Shown: positions 25,272 to 37,126 of the stretch, in pieces
Layout: each line of letters starts with the position of its first letter
How positions within the stretch are numbered: the first letter of the stretch is position 1
Origin: HRBIN12 sp964447335
GTDB lineage: Bacteria; Actinomycetota; UBA4738; HRBIN12
Direction of reading: 5' to 3'
Length of the DNA stretch: 64,000 bases
Assembly (NCBI GenBank): GCA_964447335.1
Contig: CAYUSA010000004.1
Coordinates: 21,477 to 85,476, forward strand
Translations under genes and position numbers: made by a program
Notes under the pieces: generated by a model
Told to the model about the DNA's origin: nothing
Databases searched by the model: none
Seen by the model: the letters and a program-made list of their open reading frames with translations, nothing else

Positions 25272-26231
25272 ATGCGGACGCAGAGGCTCGGCAGCAACGG
25301 CCCGGAGCTGTCGGTGGTGGGGTACGGCGCCTGGGAGGCCGGCACCGGGAGCGAGTGGGGCGAGCCCCCGCCGCAGGACGCGATCGTCGAGGCCATCCGG
25401 TCGGTGTTCGACGCCGGCATCAACTGGATCGACACGGCCGAGGTCTACGGCGACGGCCACTCGGAGGAGCTCGTCGCCCTGGCCGTAACCGGCCACCGCG
25501 ACGAGGTCTTGATCGCGACGAAGGTCGCGCCGGTGCCCGAGGGCAGCGGCTTCCGGCCCGAGCAGGTCCGCCGAGGGTGCATCGACAGCCTGCGGCGCCT
25601 GCGGACCGGCCACATCGACCTGTACCAGCTCCATTGGCCGGACGACTCCGGGGTCCCCATCGAGGAGACCTGGGGCCAGATGGCGGCGCTCGTCGACGAG
25701 GGCCTCGTGCGCTCGATCGGCGTGTCGAACTTCGACCGGGAGCTCATCGAGCGCTGCGAGGCCGTGCGGCACGTGGACTCCCTCCAGCAGGAGTTCTCGA
25801 TGCTCCAGCTCGAGAACCGAGAGCTGATCCGCTGGTGTGGCGAGCAGGGCATCGGCGTCGTGTCGTACGGGCCACTCGCGTTCGGGCTCCTCACGGGGGC
25901 GATCACGGCGGAGACCACCTTCGACGCCTCGGACTTCCGCTCCGGCCTCGACGAGTGGGACTACTGGGAGAACCTCTTCGCGCCGGGCAAGCTCGAGCGG
26001 AGCCTCGCGGTCGTCGAGGCGATGCGGCCCGTGGCCGAGCGGCTCGGGTGCGGGCTCGCGCAGCTCGCGCTCGCGTGGAACTTCCACCAGCCCGGGGTGA
26101 CGGCGGCCATCGCCGGTAGCCGCAACCCCGACCACGTTCGCTCGAACGCGGACGCGGGAGACCTCGTGCTCGACGCCGCGACGCTCGAGGAACTCGAGGC
26201 GGTGCTGGGGCTCGGTCCCTCGTTCGGCTGA
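25272..26231 (+). CDS. Aldo/keto reductase
   Basis: A 319-aa NAD(P)H-dependent TIM-barrel reductase. The catalytic tetrad is complete: D54 (NWIDTAEVYG), Y59, K84 (IATKVA) and H121 (YQLHWP). SIGVSNF and the C-terminal AIAGSRNPDHVRSNADAG fit the cofactor-binding region. The sequence resembles the YdhF/IolS-like branch. Substrate unknown. Start ATG at 25272 with AGGAGA upstream; divergent from korA. Confidence 0.9.
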   Translation: MRTQRLGSNGPELSVVGYGAWEAGTGSEWGEPPPQDAIVEAIRSVFDAGINWIDTAEVYGDGHSEELVALAVTGHRDEVLIATKVAPVPEGSGFRPEQVRRGCIDSLRRLRTGHIDLYQLHWPDDSGVPIEETWGQMAALVDEGLVRSIGVSNFDRELIERCEAVRHVDSLQQEFSMLQLENRELIRWCGEQGIGVVSYGPLAFGLLTGAITAETTFDASDFRSGLDEWDYWENLFAPGKLERSLAVVEAMRPVAERLGCGLAQLALAWNFHQPGVTAAIAGSRNPDHVRSNADAGDLVLDAATLEELEAVLGLGPSFG

Positions 26232-26322
26232 TCCGTCGCGACCGACTGGCAACGGTGTGGCGAAGCGGTGACATCGGGCTCGTGCCCTTCATCGGCGCGG
26301 GGCTCGGGGCTAGCGTGGGGCT

Positions 26323-26727
26323 GTGCAGGCGCATGGTCGGGTGACACTGGTCCTCGCCGTCCTCGCGGCTGCCGTCTGCCTCGTGACGGGGGTCGCGTAC
26401 CTGGGTGCCGCGGCCAGCGCCGGGATGGCCGACCTGGGACCCTGGCTCGCGACCCTCGGGGTGCTCGGCGGCTCCGCGCTCGGTGCGGCCGGTCTGTGGC
26501 AGTACATCGGCGAGGGCATCCCGCGACTCATCGCGCTCGTCGTGCTCTCCGCGCTCGCCGCCGGGTACGTCGCCGCGAACACCCTCGCCCTCGTTCAGGG
26601 CGCGGAGATCCCGCAGACGCCACGGCAGCTGCACGTCGTCGGTCTCGTCGCGAGCGGAACCCTGTACCTCGCCGGGCTCGTCGAGGCCTCGCGCGCCTTC
26701 CGTGGGCGACGACCTTCCGACCCCTGA
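26323..26727 (+). CDS. Four-helix membrane protein
   Basis: A 134-aa hydrophobic protein of unknown function with four predicted transmembrane helices: VTLVLAVLAAAVCLVTGVAYL, WLATLGVLGGSALGAAGLW, LIALVVLSALAAGYVAAN and VVGLVASGTLYLAGLVEA. No charged residues of note lie in the helices and no family was recognised. GTG start at 26323. It ends 63 bp before the UspA-Rieske gene on the same strand and may share its transcript. Confidence 0.6.
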   Translation: MQAHGRVTLVLAVLAAAVCLVTGVAYLGAAASAGMADLGPWLATLGVLGGSALGAAGLWQYIGEGIPRLIALVVLSALAAGYVAANTLALVQGAEIPQTPRQLHVVGLVASGTLYLAGLVEASRAFRGRRPSDP

Positions 26728-26790
26728 CGACACCCGGCCGCCGGTCGATAAGATGCCACGCGCGTGCGTCCGCGCGCTCGAGGAGACGAC

Positions 26791-27813
26791 ATGTACAAGC
26801 GCATCCTGCTCGCCACCGATGGCTCCCCCACGGCCGAGACCGCCGAGCGGATCGGCGCGGCGCTCGCTCGGACGACGAAGGCCAAGCTCACCATCGTTCA
26901 CGCCTATCAGGATGCCTCGCGCGCCGAGGCGGCCGTGGCCCGGGCGCTCGCGATCGCCGAGAGCGACGGCGTGAAAGCCGACACCGTGATCTCCGGCGAC
27001 GACCCGAGCAGCGCTGTTTTGGAGGCCGCCGAGGACAAGAACGCCGACCTCATCGTGATCGGGAGCCGAGGCCTCTTCCAGGGGGAGCAGGTCTTCGGCA
27101 GCGTCGTCCGCAAGATCGCCACACACGCGCCGTGCGACGTCCTCCTCACGCGGGCGCGCGAGACCGTCCCCGCCGCAGACGCACCCCCGTACCGTCACCT
27201 CCTCGTCGCGACCGACGGCTCGGCCACGGCGGATCGCGTGTCGCGCAAGGGGTTCGGGCTCGCGCAACGCCTCGAGGCCGAGATCTCCCTCGTGTTCGTC
27301 GGGCACGTGAAGACGGGCGAGATGGTCCTCCAGGACACCGTCGCCACGATGGGTCCGGAGGAGAGCATCGGCGCGACCACCAGGATCCGCCAGGGTGACG
27401 CCGCCCAGGAGATCATGGCCGAGGCTGCCGAGGGCGGCTACGACCTCGTCGTCGTCGGCAACCGCGGGCTCGCGGGCGCGAAGGCGCTCCTGCTCGGCTC
27501 GGTCCCGCTGACGGTCGCCGAGTACGCCGCGTGCGACGTGCTCATCGCGAGGACCATCGCGCAGAGCCTCGACGAGATCGCCACGGGTGAGGGCGGCATC
27601 GTGAGCTCGGGCGACCACAAGGTCGCCGTCTTCCGCGACCGCAAGGGCGTCGTGCACACGCTCTCGGCGAGATGCACGCACATGGGCTGCACGGTGAGAT
27701 GGAACCCTTCCGAGTCGACCTGGGACTGCCCCTGTCACGGCTCGCGGTTCGCCGCCACCGGCGCGGTGGTGAACGGCCCGGCGGCCAAGTCGCTCGAGCC
27801 GACCGACCTCTAG
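26791..27813 (+). CDS. Tandem UspA protein fused to a Rieske [2Fe-2S] domain
   Basis: A 340-aa protein with three domains. Residues 1-122 and ~135-255 are universal stress domains (RILLATDGSPTAETAERI; HLLVATDGSATADRVS), each with the ATP-binding G-2x-G-9x-G-type stretch (VIGSRGLFQGEQVFGSV; VVGNRGLAGAKALLLGSV). Residues ~265-340 are a Rieske domain with cluster ligands C295-x-H297 and C313-x-x-H316 and the disulfide pair C300/C315, as in cytochrome bc1/arsenite-oxidase Rieske proteins. There is no signal peptide or membrane anchor, so it is cytoplasmic. Start ATG at 26791 with GAGGAGA upstream. A redox-sensing stress protein is inferred. Confidence 0.85.
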   Translation: MYKRILLATDGSPTAETAERIGAALARTTKAKLTIVHAYQDASRAEAAVARALAIAESDGVKADTVISGDDPSSAVLEAAEDKNADLIVIGSRGLFQGEQVFGSVVRKIATHAPCDVLLTRARETVPAADAPPYRHLLVATDGSATADRVSRKGFGLAQRLEAEISLVFVGHVKTGEMVLQDTVATMGPEESIGATTRIRQGDAAQEIMAEAAEGGYDLVVVGNRGLAGAKALLLGSVPLTVAEYAACDVLIARTIAQSLDEIATGEGGIVSSGDHKVAVFRDRKGVVHTLSARCTHMGCTVRWNPSESTWDCPCHGSRFAATGAVVNGPAAKSLEPTDL

Positions 27814-28298
27814 ATCACCGTCAACGGTTTGAAGATCATGAGCCAGGCGATCACGACGAGCGCCGTGGCGCCGATCGCGGTGTTCACCAGGCCGATCCGC
27901 GCGCGCAGGATCTCATCGAGCTCCTCGTCGCTCTTGCGCGGGACGCCGCTCGGACGGACCTCGACGCCCTCCTTCACGCGCTGGTAGTACGGTCTCGCCA
28001 CGGCGGACATCTCCCCTACCACGGCCACGAGGATCACGACCGAGAGCCAGAACCAGCCGTCGTCCCACCAGCCGCCCTGGATGCCCGCCACGATCCCGAA
28101 CACGATCAGCCAACCGAGCGACACGTACATCCCGAGCAGCGTCGAGCCCGAGAACTGCAGGAGCTCGGCGATCCGGCGCCGGTCCCGCTCCTTGCGGAGC
28201 CGCAGCGCCGCCGAGATGGACACCCCGTGGAACAGCACGAACGCGAGCACGCCGGCGACGTGGAGTAACTTCCACCAGTTGTAGGCGATCGCGATCAT
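27810..28298 (-). CDS. Multi-pass membrane protein, DUF2269-like
   Basis: A 162-aa integral membrane protein. Four helices are visible: WWKLLHVAGVLAFVLFHGVSI, GMYVSLGWLIVFGIVAGI, WFWLSVVILVAVVGEMS and GATALVVIAWLMIF. The opening with a His-containing helix (LLHVAGVLAFVLFHG) recalls DUF2269/CopD-like proteins where His may bind haem or metal; that is tentative. Its ATG shares one base with the stop of the cyclic-nucleotide-binding gene (TGATG), so they are co-translated. Its stop shares a CTAG with the convergent UspA-Rieske gene. Confidence 0.65.
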   Translation of the reverse strand: MIAIAYNWWKLLHVAGVLAFVLFHGVSISAALRLRKERDRRRIAELLQFSGSTLLGMYVSLGWLIVFGIVAGIQGGWWDDGWFWLSVVILVAVVGEMSAVARPYYQRVKEGVEVRPSGVPRKSDEELDEILRARIGLVNTAIGATALVVIAWLMIFKPLTVI

Positions 28299-28825
28299 CA
28301 GCTGCTGAGGGTCCGCTCCGTGTCCCGCAGGCGCCGCGCCACCACCGCAAGGATCTTCGCGGCGACGCCCGGCTCCTCGGCGACCACCCGGTCGAACGTC
28401 CTCTTGAAGAGGCGGATCGCCGAGACCGGCGTCGACGCGATCACGTCGGCCGAGCGCGGGCCGCCGTCGAGGAGCGAGATCTCACCGAAGAACTCGCCGG
28501 GCCCGAGCGTGCTGATCGTCCGCCCGCTCCGCACGACCTTCGCCTCGCCCTCGAGGATGACGTAGAAGGTCCCGCCCGCCTGGTCCTGCTTCACGACGAA
28601 CTCGCGCTCGCGGAAGGTGGCCACATCCGCGTGCTCGGCGAGCCGACGCAGGTGGCGTCGCGACAGTCCGGCGAAGAGCGGGACTTCCGCGAGCATGTCG
28701 ACGTCTCGCTTGCCGAGCGGCCGATCCCCGCGCCGCCCGCCCGGACGTGCCTTCGCGCGCACGCCGCCCGCGGCGATGGCGCTAGGCACGATCCCGGAGA
28801 GCTCGTCGAAGACGTCCTCGTTCAC
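28298..28825 (-). CDS. Cyclic-nucleotide-binding domain protein without HTH
   Basis: A 175-aa protein. After ~40 variable residues comes a CNB domain: LAEVPLFAGLSRRHLRRLAEHADV, FYVILEGEAKVVR, and the phosphate-binding cassette FFGEISLLDGGPRSADVIA, with Glu and Arg at the cAMP-contact positions. The C-terminus stops after the hinge helix (ILAVVARRLRDTERTL), so no Crp helix-turn-helix follows. It may regulate the co-translated membrane protein in response to cAMP. Divergent from metH. Confidence 0.88.
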   Translation of the reverse strand: MNEDVFDELSGIVPSAIAAGGVRAKARPGGRRGDRPLGKRDVDMLAEVPLFAGLSRRHLRRLAEHADVATFREREFVVKQDQAGGTFYVILEGEAKVVRSGRTISTLGPGEFFGEISLLDGGPRSADVIASTPVSAIRLFKRTFDRVVAEEPGVAAKILAVVARRLRDTERTLSS

Positions 28826-28885
28826 GCTTCCTCCTCTTCCGCGCGGGGAAGCCTACCCGACGGTTGCCGTTCGCCGCAGGGACCC

Positions 28886-28900
28886 GTGACCGCTGGTCAC
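28886..28900. promoter_or_regulatory. Inverted repeat between CNB gene and metH
   Basis: GTGACC-GCT-GGTCAC, a perfect 6-bp inverted repeat with a 3-bp centre, 29 bp before the metH ATG. It resembles an operator. Its GTGA-N7-TCAC spacing is one base longer than the classic Crp site, so no regulator is assigned. Confidence 0.4.
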
Positions 28901-28929
28901 GCCGCAGGGCGCCGGGTACCGTTCCACGC

Positions 28930-32550
<3,621 letters not shown>

Positions 32551-32553
32551 CGC

Positions 32554-33225
32554 CTACGCGCGCTGGGTCGGCAGCTGCGGGACGATCCAGGAGATGGAAG
32601 CTGCTCGGGCTCCGCGTCTGCATCCACACGCGGCCGGGGCCAGTGAGGTTCACGACGAGTCCCTCCCCCGAGAGCAGCGTCGACTTCCACCCGCCCACCT
32701 TCTGGACTTCGCACCCGGTGCCCTCGCTGAACGCGACCATGTGTCCGGTGTCCATCCGGTAGATCTGCCCGGCCGCCAGGTCGAGCTGCTTGATGGCGCC
32801 GTCGCTCGAGACGATGAGGTTACCGGCGCCCGAGCACTTCAGCAGGAACAGGCCCTCGCTCGAGAAGAAGGTCTTCGCGCCGCCCCACTCCGTGTCGACC
32901 TCGATGCCCGTGCCGCAGGCGAGGTAGGAGCCCGACTGCACGAACACGGTCTGGCCGGTGAGCGCCAGGTGGACGATGTCCCCGGGGAGCGACGGTCCAA
33001 CCGTGACCTCGCCGGGGCTCCCCCACGCCGTGTAGGTGTTGATGAAGAACGACTCCCCGCCCAGCACGCTCCGCTTCAGCCCGCCGAGGTTGCCACCCTG
33101 TGCCTTCGTCTCGATCCCGATGTCGACGTCATGGCGACCATCGCGCCCGCCTCGGCCCGCAGGGCCTCGCCCGCGTCCAAGCCGAGGTTCGCGATGGCGT
33201 ACGAGGGGCTGTGCTCGATGTTGAC
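32554..33225 (-). pseudogene. AIM24-family protein, broken
   Basis: Remains of an AIM24-like beta-helix protein. One frame gives NIEHSPSYAIANLGLDAGE and RAEAGAMVAM (33225 to ~33128), the next DIGIETKAQGGNLGGLKR joined to VLGGESFFINTYTAWG and continuing through DTEWGGAKTFFSSEGLFLLK and VGGWKSTLLSGEGLVVNL, and a third ISWIVPQLPTQRA to the TAG at 32554. So there are two frameshifts (about 33127 and 32597), and no start codon precedes the first segment before a stop. Full-length it would be ~222 aa. Either a dying gene or an error-rich stretch of assembly. Confidence 0.75.
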
Positions 33226-33229
33226 CGGG

Positions 33230-34624
33230 TCAGATCACCTCACGGATGTATGCAAGGTCCTCTTCGAAGCCCGAGATCCCTGCCCCGGGTACCACGACGG
33301 GTCGGTAGTTCATGGTGAAGTTGTTGTTGATCGCCGCGGTCCCGGCGAGGATCTGGCCGCTGAAGCCGGTGTTGTTCGAGATCGACACCGTGCACGGCGA
33401 GTAGAAGAGCACCTCGGCGCCGTTGTACGAGACGTTGTTCGTGTCCGTCACGTCGTACGACCCACCCGAACAGGTGAGAGCCGACCGGTGCGCCGAGATC
33501 AGGAACAACCTCCGCGTGCCTCCGACGCCGTTCCACTTCACGTTGTTCGCCGAGCGGATCGAACCGTCCGTGATGATCGCGAGATCCCCGTCGAAGCCGA
33601 CCTGGGTGTTGTTCGTGAGGGACAGCTGGCAGACAGCCGCGATGCGGATCACGACGTTGCCGGTCTGGGTCCGGTTCGCCAGCGCCGTCCGCGCGGTGGT
33701 GCAGCTCGTGTAGCTCTGCACCGTGTACCCGGCCGCCACCCACGGCGTCAGGTCCGACGTGATCCGCGGGAACGGGGTCCCGGCCGGCGGGCCCGACGGG
33801 CTGTTCGAGGTCTGGGTCCCGCCGATCGAGCCGCTGTTGGTGACCGAGATCGTCGTGCCGGCCGTGGCGTTGCCGCCCACGTGCGCGTTGTTCGTCACGG
33901 TGATCGACGACGTGGACGATGCAACATCGGAAAGCACCTCGGCGCCGTTCTGGACGAGGACGGTCCCGTTCGCCCACGCTCGCTTCCTGATCGACGCGTT
34001 GTTCGAGATGGTCGCGGAGCCTGCCGCGACGTAGAGGCTGCCGTGAACCGTGAGATTGTTGCTGAGCGACGCGTTCGCCGAGTTCACGATGATGTCCGCG
34101 TCCTCACCCTGATACCCGTTGAGCGTGAAGTTGTTCGTCAGGGTGAGCCCGACGTCCGACACGATCGCAGCCTCGAACGCGCCATGGACCTCGATCAACC
34201 GGACGTAGCTCTCCATCGTTCGGGGCACCGTCCCGTTCACCGTCCCGGTCGAGCGGATGAGGGCGGCGGCGGGCGTCTGCGAGGCGACGAGCGCGCAGGG
34301 GATCTCCACGCCCTGCCCGTCGAAGAACGTGAGGGTCGTGGAGAACGACGCCATCCCAGGGGCTGAGTCCACCGTCTCGGTTGCGCCGCAGCCCGATGCC
34401 GCGATCTGCGCCGGAGTAGCCTGCTCGAGGAAGCTGAAGGATCGATCGAGCCCGGCTTCCGCCGCGGCGACCGACTGCACCCTCTTGCGGTTGACGGCAC
34501 TCGTCGTGGAGTTGTGGATGGCGAGGTCCATGACCGCGATGCTCAACAGCATCACCACGAATATCACGAGCAGGGCAAGGACGAGCGCAACCCCACGCTC
34601 ATCGTGCCGAAGCCTTGCCAGCAT
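33230..34624 (-). CDS. PilX-like type IV pilus-associated protein with beta-helix-like body
   Basis: A 464-aa protein. The N-terminus DERGVALVLALLVIFVVMLLSIAVMDLAIHN is a pilin-like membrane helix, followed by the PilX-style AEAGLDRSFSFLEQAT segment. The body (residues ~170-460) is rich in Asn/Ser/Thr/Gly and repeats short patterns such as LTLTNNFTLNG, ASLSNNLTVHGS, ATISNNASI, SITVTNNAHVGG and VTNSGSIGG, suggesting a right-handed beta-helix. Cysteines late in the chain may form disulfides. ATG at 34624 has GAGGTG 8 nt upstream. No other pilus gene is in the window. Confidence 0.72.
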   Translation of the reverse strand: MLARLRHDERGVALVLALLVIFVVMLLSIAVMDLAIHNSTTSAVNRKRVQSVAAAEAGLDRSFSFLEQATPAQIAASGCGATETVDSAPGMASFSTTLTFFDGQGVEIPCALVASQTPAAALIRSTGTVNGTVPRTMESYVRLIEVHGAFEAAIVSDVGLTLTNNFTLNGYQGEDADIIVNSANASLSNNLTVHGSLYVAAGSATISNNASIRKRAWANGTVLVQNGAEVLSDVASSTSSITVTNNAHVGGNATAGTTISVTNSGSIGGTQTSNSPSGPPAGTPFPRITSDLTPWVAAGYTVQSYTSCTTARTALANRTQTGNVVIRIAAVCQLSLTNNTQVGFDGDLAIITDGSIRSANNVKWNGVGGTRRLFLISAHRSALTCSGGSYDVTDTNNVSYNGAEVLFYSPCTVSISNNTGFSGQILAGTAAINNNFTMNYRPVVVPGAGISGFEEDLAYIREVI

Positions 34625-34787
34625 CACCTTCACCTCGTTCGGTTGTGTTATCGGCAAACCGTGGGGACGACGCGACCCGCCCCCGCCGAAATGACCGATA
34701 CGTGTCAGCCGGAACGGCAACGATGGGCTAGGTCCGATGCCTCACCCTCGTGTTTCACCCTGGACTCGCTGGTACCGTGAGCGCCTC

Positions 34788-36038
34788 ATGACCCGGTTCT
34801 GGCACTCCTTCGCGGACATGGGCGCCGTCGAGGCGGGCGGCGAGCTCGTCATCGAGCGCGGGGACGGCGTCCACATCTGGGACGAGGCCGGCCGCCGCTA
34901 CCTCGACGCGACGGCCGGGCTCTGGTACTGCAACGTCGGCTACGGGCGCGAGGAGATCGCCGAGGCCGCCCACGTCCAGCTCCGCAAGCTCTCCGCGTAC
35001 TCCACGTTCGGCGACCTGTCGAACCGCCCGGCGATCGAGCTCTGCGAGCGCGTCGCGGCCGTCGCGCCGCTGCCGGACAGCCGCGTGTTCCTCACGAGCG
35101 GCGGGTCGGACTCGATCGACACGGCCGCGAAGATGGCGCGGCGCTACTGGCAGCTCCTCGGCAAGCCCGACCGCACCCTGTTCGTCACGCGCGAGCGCGC
35201 GTACCACGGCATGCACATCGCCGGGACCAGCCTCGCGGGCATCGAGGCGAACGCGACCGGATACGGCACGCTCGTCGGCGACGTCGTGAAGGTTGCGTGG
35301 GACTCGGCCGAGGAGCTCCGCGAGGCGATCGCGCTCGCCGGGCCCGATCGCGTGGCCGCCTTCTTCTGCGAGCCCATCATCGGCGCCGGCGGGGTGTTCG
35401 CCCCGCCCGAGGGCTACCTGCGCGAGGTGCGACAGATCTGCCGCGAGACCGGCGTGCTCTTCGTTGCGGACGAGGTCATCACCGGGTTCGGCCGAGCGGG
35501 GGACTGGTTCGCGAGCTCGCGCTGGGATCTCGAGCCCGACCTCCTCACCTGCGCGAAGGGCATCACGAGCGGGTACCTGCCGATGGGCGCCGTCATCGTG
35601 GCCCCCCGGGTCGCCGAGCCGTTCTGGGCGCCCGGCGCGGGGCTGTGGCGTCACGGCTACACCTACGCCGGTCACGCGACCGTCGCGGCCGCGGCCCTCG
35701 CGAACCTCGACATCATGGACCGCGAGAGGCTGCCGCAGCGCGGGCTCGAGCTCGAGTCCGAACTCGCGGCCGTTCTCGCCCCGCTCGCGACGCACCCGCT
35801 CATCGAGGACGTGCGCGCCGGCACCGGGGTCGTCGCGGCCGTGCAGCCGCGCGCCGAGGCCATCGCCGTAGATCCGAGCCTGCCGCCCCGGCTCATCGCC
35901 GCCTGCCGGGAGCGCGGAGTCATGACCCGGGCGCTCGCGACCGGGGCGCTGCAGATCTCACCGGCGCTCGTGATCGACGAGGGTGAGCTCCGCGAGCTCC
36001 ACGACGGCATCCTCGGCGCGCTCGACGCGGTGGCCTAG
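34788..36038 (+). CDS. Class III PLP-dependent aminotransferase
   Basis: A 416-aa fold-type I aminotransferase of the omega-amino acid:pyruvate/4-aminobutyrate group. GGSDSIDTAAKMARRY binds the cofactor phosphate, ERAYHGMHIAGTSL and FCEPIIGAGGVFAPPEGYL are typical of class III, VADEVITGFGR holds the PLP Asp, and CAKGITSGYLPMGAVIV the Schiff-base Lys. It transfers amino groups from omega-amino acids or amines to pyruvate or 2-oxoglutarate. I prefer the ATG at 34788 (MTRFWHSFADMG) to one at 34737, since the extra 17 residues are not family-like. Terminator follows. Confidence 0.9.
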   Translation: MTRFWHSFADMGAVEAGGELVIERGDGVHIWDEAGRRYLDATAGLWYCNVGYGREEIAEAAHVQLRKLSAYSTFGDLSNRPAIELCERVAAVAPLPDSRVFLTSGGSDSIDTAAKMARRYWQLLGKPDRTLFVTRERAYHGMHIAGTSLAGIEANATGYGTLVGDVVKVAWDSAEELREAIALAGPDRVAAFFCEPIIGAGGVFAPPEGYLREVRQICRETGVLFVADEVITGFGRAGDWFASSRWDLEPDLLTCAKGITSGYLPMGAVIVAPRVAEPFWAPGAGLWRHGYTYAGHATVAAAALANLDIMDRERLPQRGLELESELAAVLAPLATHPLIEDVRAGTGVVAAVQPRAEAIAVDPSLPPRLIAACRERGVMTRALATGALQISPALVIDEGELRELHDGILGALDAVA

Positions 36039-36050
36039 CGACCCGGACAT

Positions 36051-36083
36051 GTTCCGGCCGCTGCACGGGGCAGCGGCCGGAAC
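36051..36083. terminator. Bidirectional-type hairpin between aminotransferase and erpA
   Basis: A perfect 14-bp inverted repeat (36051-36064 with 36070-36083) and 5-base loop, 13 bp after the aminotransferase stop and facing the convergent erpA gene. No T-tract. The remaining ~160 bp up to erpA hold no gene I can support. Confidence 0.75.
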
Positions 36084-36246
36084 TGGGGGATAGCCACCCG
36101 CGAAGCGGAGATGAGGAGCAGCACCCGAGCGTGCGGCCCGCCCTTGCGGCCCGTCCCTTCCCCCTCGCCTTGCGGGCTTGCCTTCCCTATCGGCACGCCA
36201 GGCAGGCAGAACTTGAGCGGGCGGAGCGGCGGCCTTCGCGCCGGGA

Positions 36247-36567
36247 CTAGTGGAAGGAGTTCCCGCAGGCGCAGCTGCTCTGCGCGACGGGATTGTCGAT
36301 CGTGAAGCCGGAGGCCTCGAGGGTGTCCACGAAGTCGATCGTGGCCTCCGAGAGGTACGGCACGCTCATGCGGTCGATGACGACCCTCACCCCGTGCTGC
36401 TCCTCGGCGACGTCCTTCTCCGAGAGCTGGTCGTCCAGGTACATCGCGTACCGGAGCCCCGAGCACCCACCCGGCTGCAGGGCCACGCGGAGCGCGATGT
36501 CGCTGCGACCCTCCTCCTGCAGGAGCTCCTTCACCTTGCCGGCGGCGTTCTCGGTGATCTGGATCAT
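36247..36567 (-). CDS. erpA: A-type iron-sulfur carrier protein
   Basis: A 106-aa HesB/IscA-family carrier that delivers [4Fe-4S] clusters. The three conserved cysteines are present: C35 in PGGCSGLRY and C99/C101 in SSCACGNSFH at the C-terminus. Length is normal. Actinobacterial genomes usually carry one such ErpA-like protein. It stands alone on the minus strand. Start ATG at 36567. Confidence 0.93.
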   Translation of the reverse strand: MIQITENAAGKVKELLQEEGRSDIALRVALQPGGCSGLRYAMYLDDQLSEKDVAEEQHGVRVVIDRMSVPYLSEATIDFVDTLEASGFTIDNPVAQSSCACGNSFH

Positions 36568-36655
36568 CGGTCGGGTCCTCCGGTGCTCGGTCGGCTGTGG
36601 GCGGTGCTTCGAACCGTCATTCTAGCCCGACGCGTGTGGAATCCGACCGGAGAGG

Positions 36656-37126
36656 TCAGGATTCCCGGAAGTCGGCCACCTGGGCTCGGGTCGTGCGCCG
36701 CAGCTCCTCGGGGGTGGTCCGGAACACCGAGTCCGGCGTGCCGGCCGCCGCCCAGACCTCCTCGAAGGCGAGCAGGTCGCGGTCCAGGAACACCTGCAAC
36801 GGTTCCGGGTGACCGAAGGGCGGGGTGCCGCCCACCGCGAAGCCGGTCGCGACTCGGGCCTCCTCCGGGCTCGCCCGCCGAGCCTCGGCGGCTCCGGCGA
36901 GGGCCGCGAGGCGCACCGTGTCCACCCGGTTCGCTCCCGACGTGAGCGCGAGCACCGGCTGCTCGCCGGCGACGAACACCAGCGACTTCACGATCTGCCC
37001 CAGGTCGCACCCGACCGCGCGCGCGGCGGCCTCGGCGGTCTTCGTGCCCTCGGGGAAACGGCGGACCTCGACAGGGTGCCCGAGCACCGCCGCGGCCTGC
37101 AGGAAGCGGTCGATCGCGTCGCTCAT
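36656..37126 (-). CDS. YbaK/EbsC-family aminoacyl-tRNA deacylase
   Basis: A 156-aa editing-domain protein related to YbaK, ProX and the ProRS INS domain, which hydrolyse mischarged aminoacyl-tRNAs such as Cys-tRNA(Pro). GTKTAEAAARAVGCDLGQIVKSLVFV contains the conserved Lys, LALTSGANRVD and the glycine-rich FAVGGTPPFGH match the substrate loop. Overlaps glycerate kinase by 4 nt (ATGA), so it is second in a two-gene operon. The exact tRNA specificity is not predictable. Confidence 0.9.
   Translation of the reverse strand: MSDAIDRFLQAAAVLGHPVEVRRFPEGTKTAEAAARAVGCDLGQIVKSLVFVAGEQPVLALTSGANRVDTVRLAALAGAAEARRASPEEARVATGFAVGGTPPFGHPEPLQVFLDRDLLAFEEVWAAAGTPDSVFRTTPEELRRTTRAQVADFRES

Noticed and set aside
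28826..28929. Cobalamin riboswitch ahead of metH
   Set aside because: The intergenic region is only 104 bp and shows no B12-box-like stretch; only a short inverted repeat is present.
36084..36246. Possible small RNA or gene in the gap before erpA
   Set aside because: No ORF with a ribosome-binding site, no promoter and no further stable hairpin could be supported.
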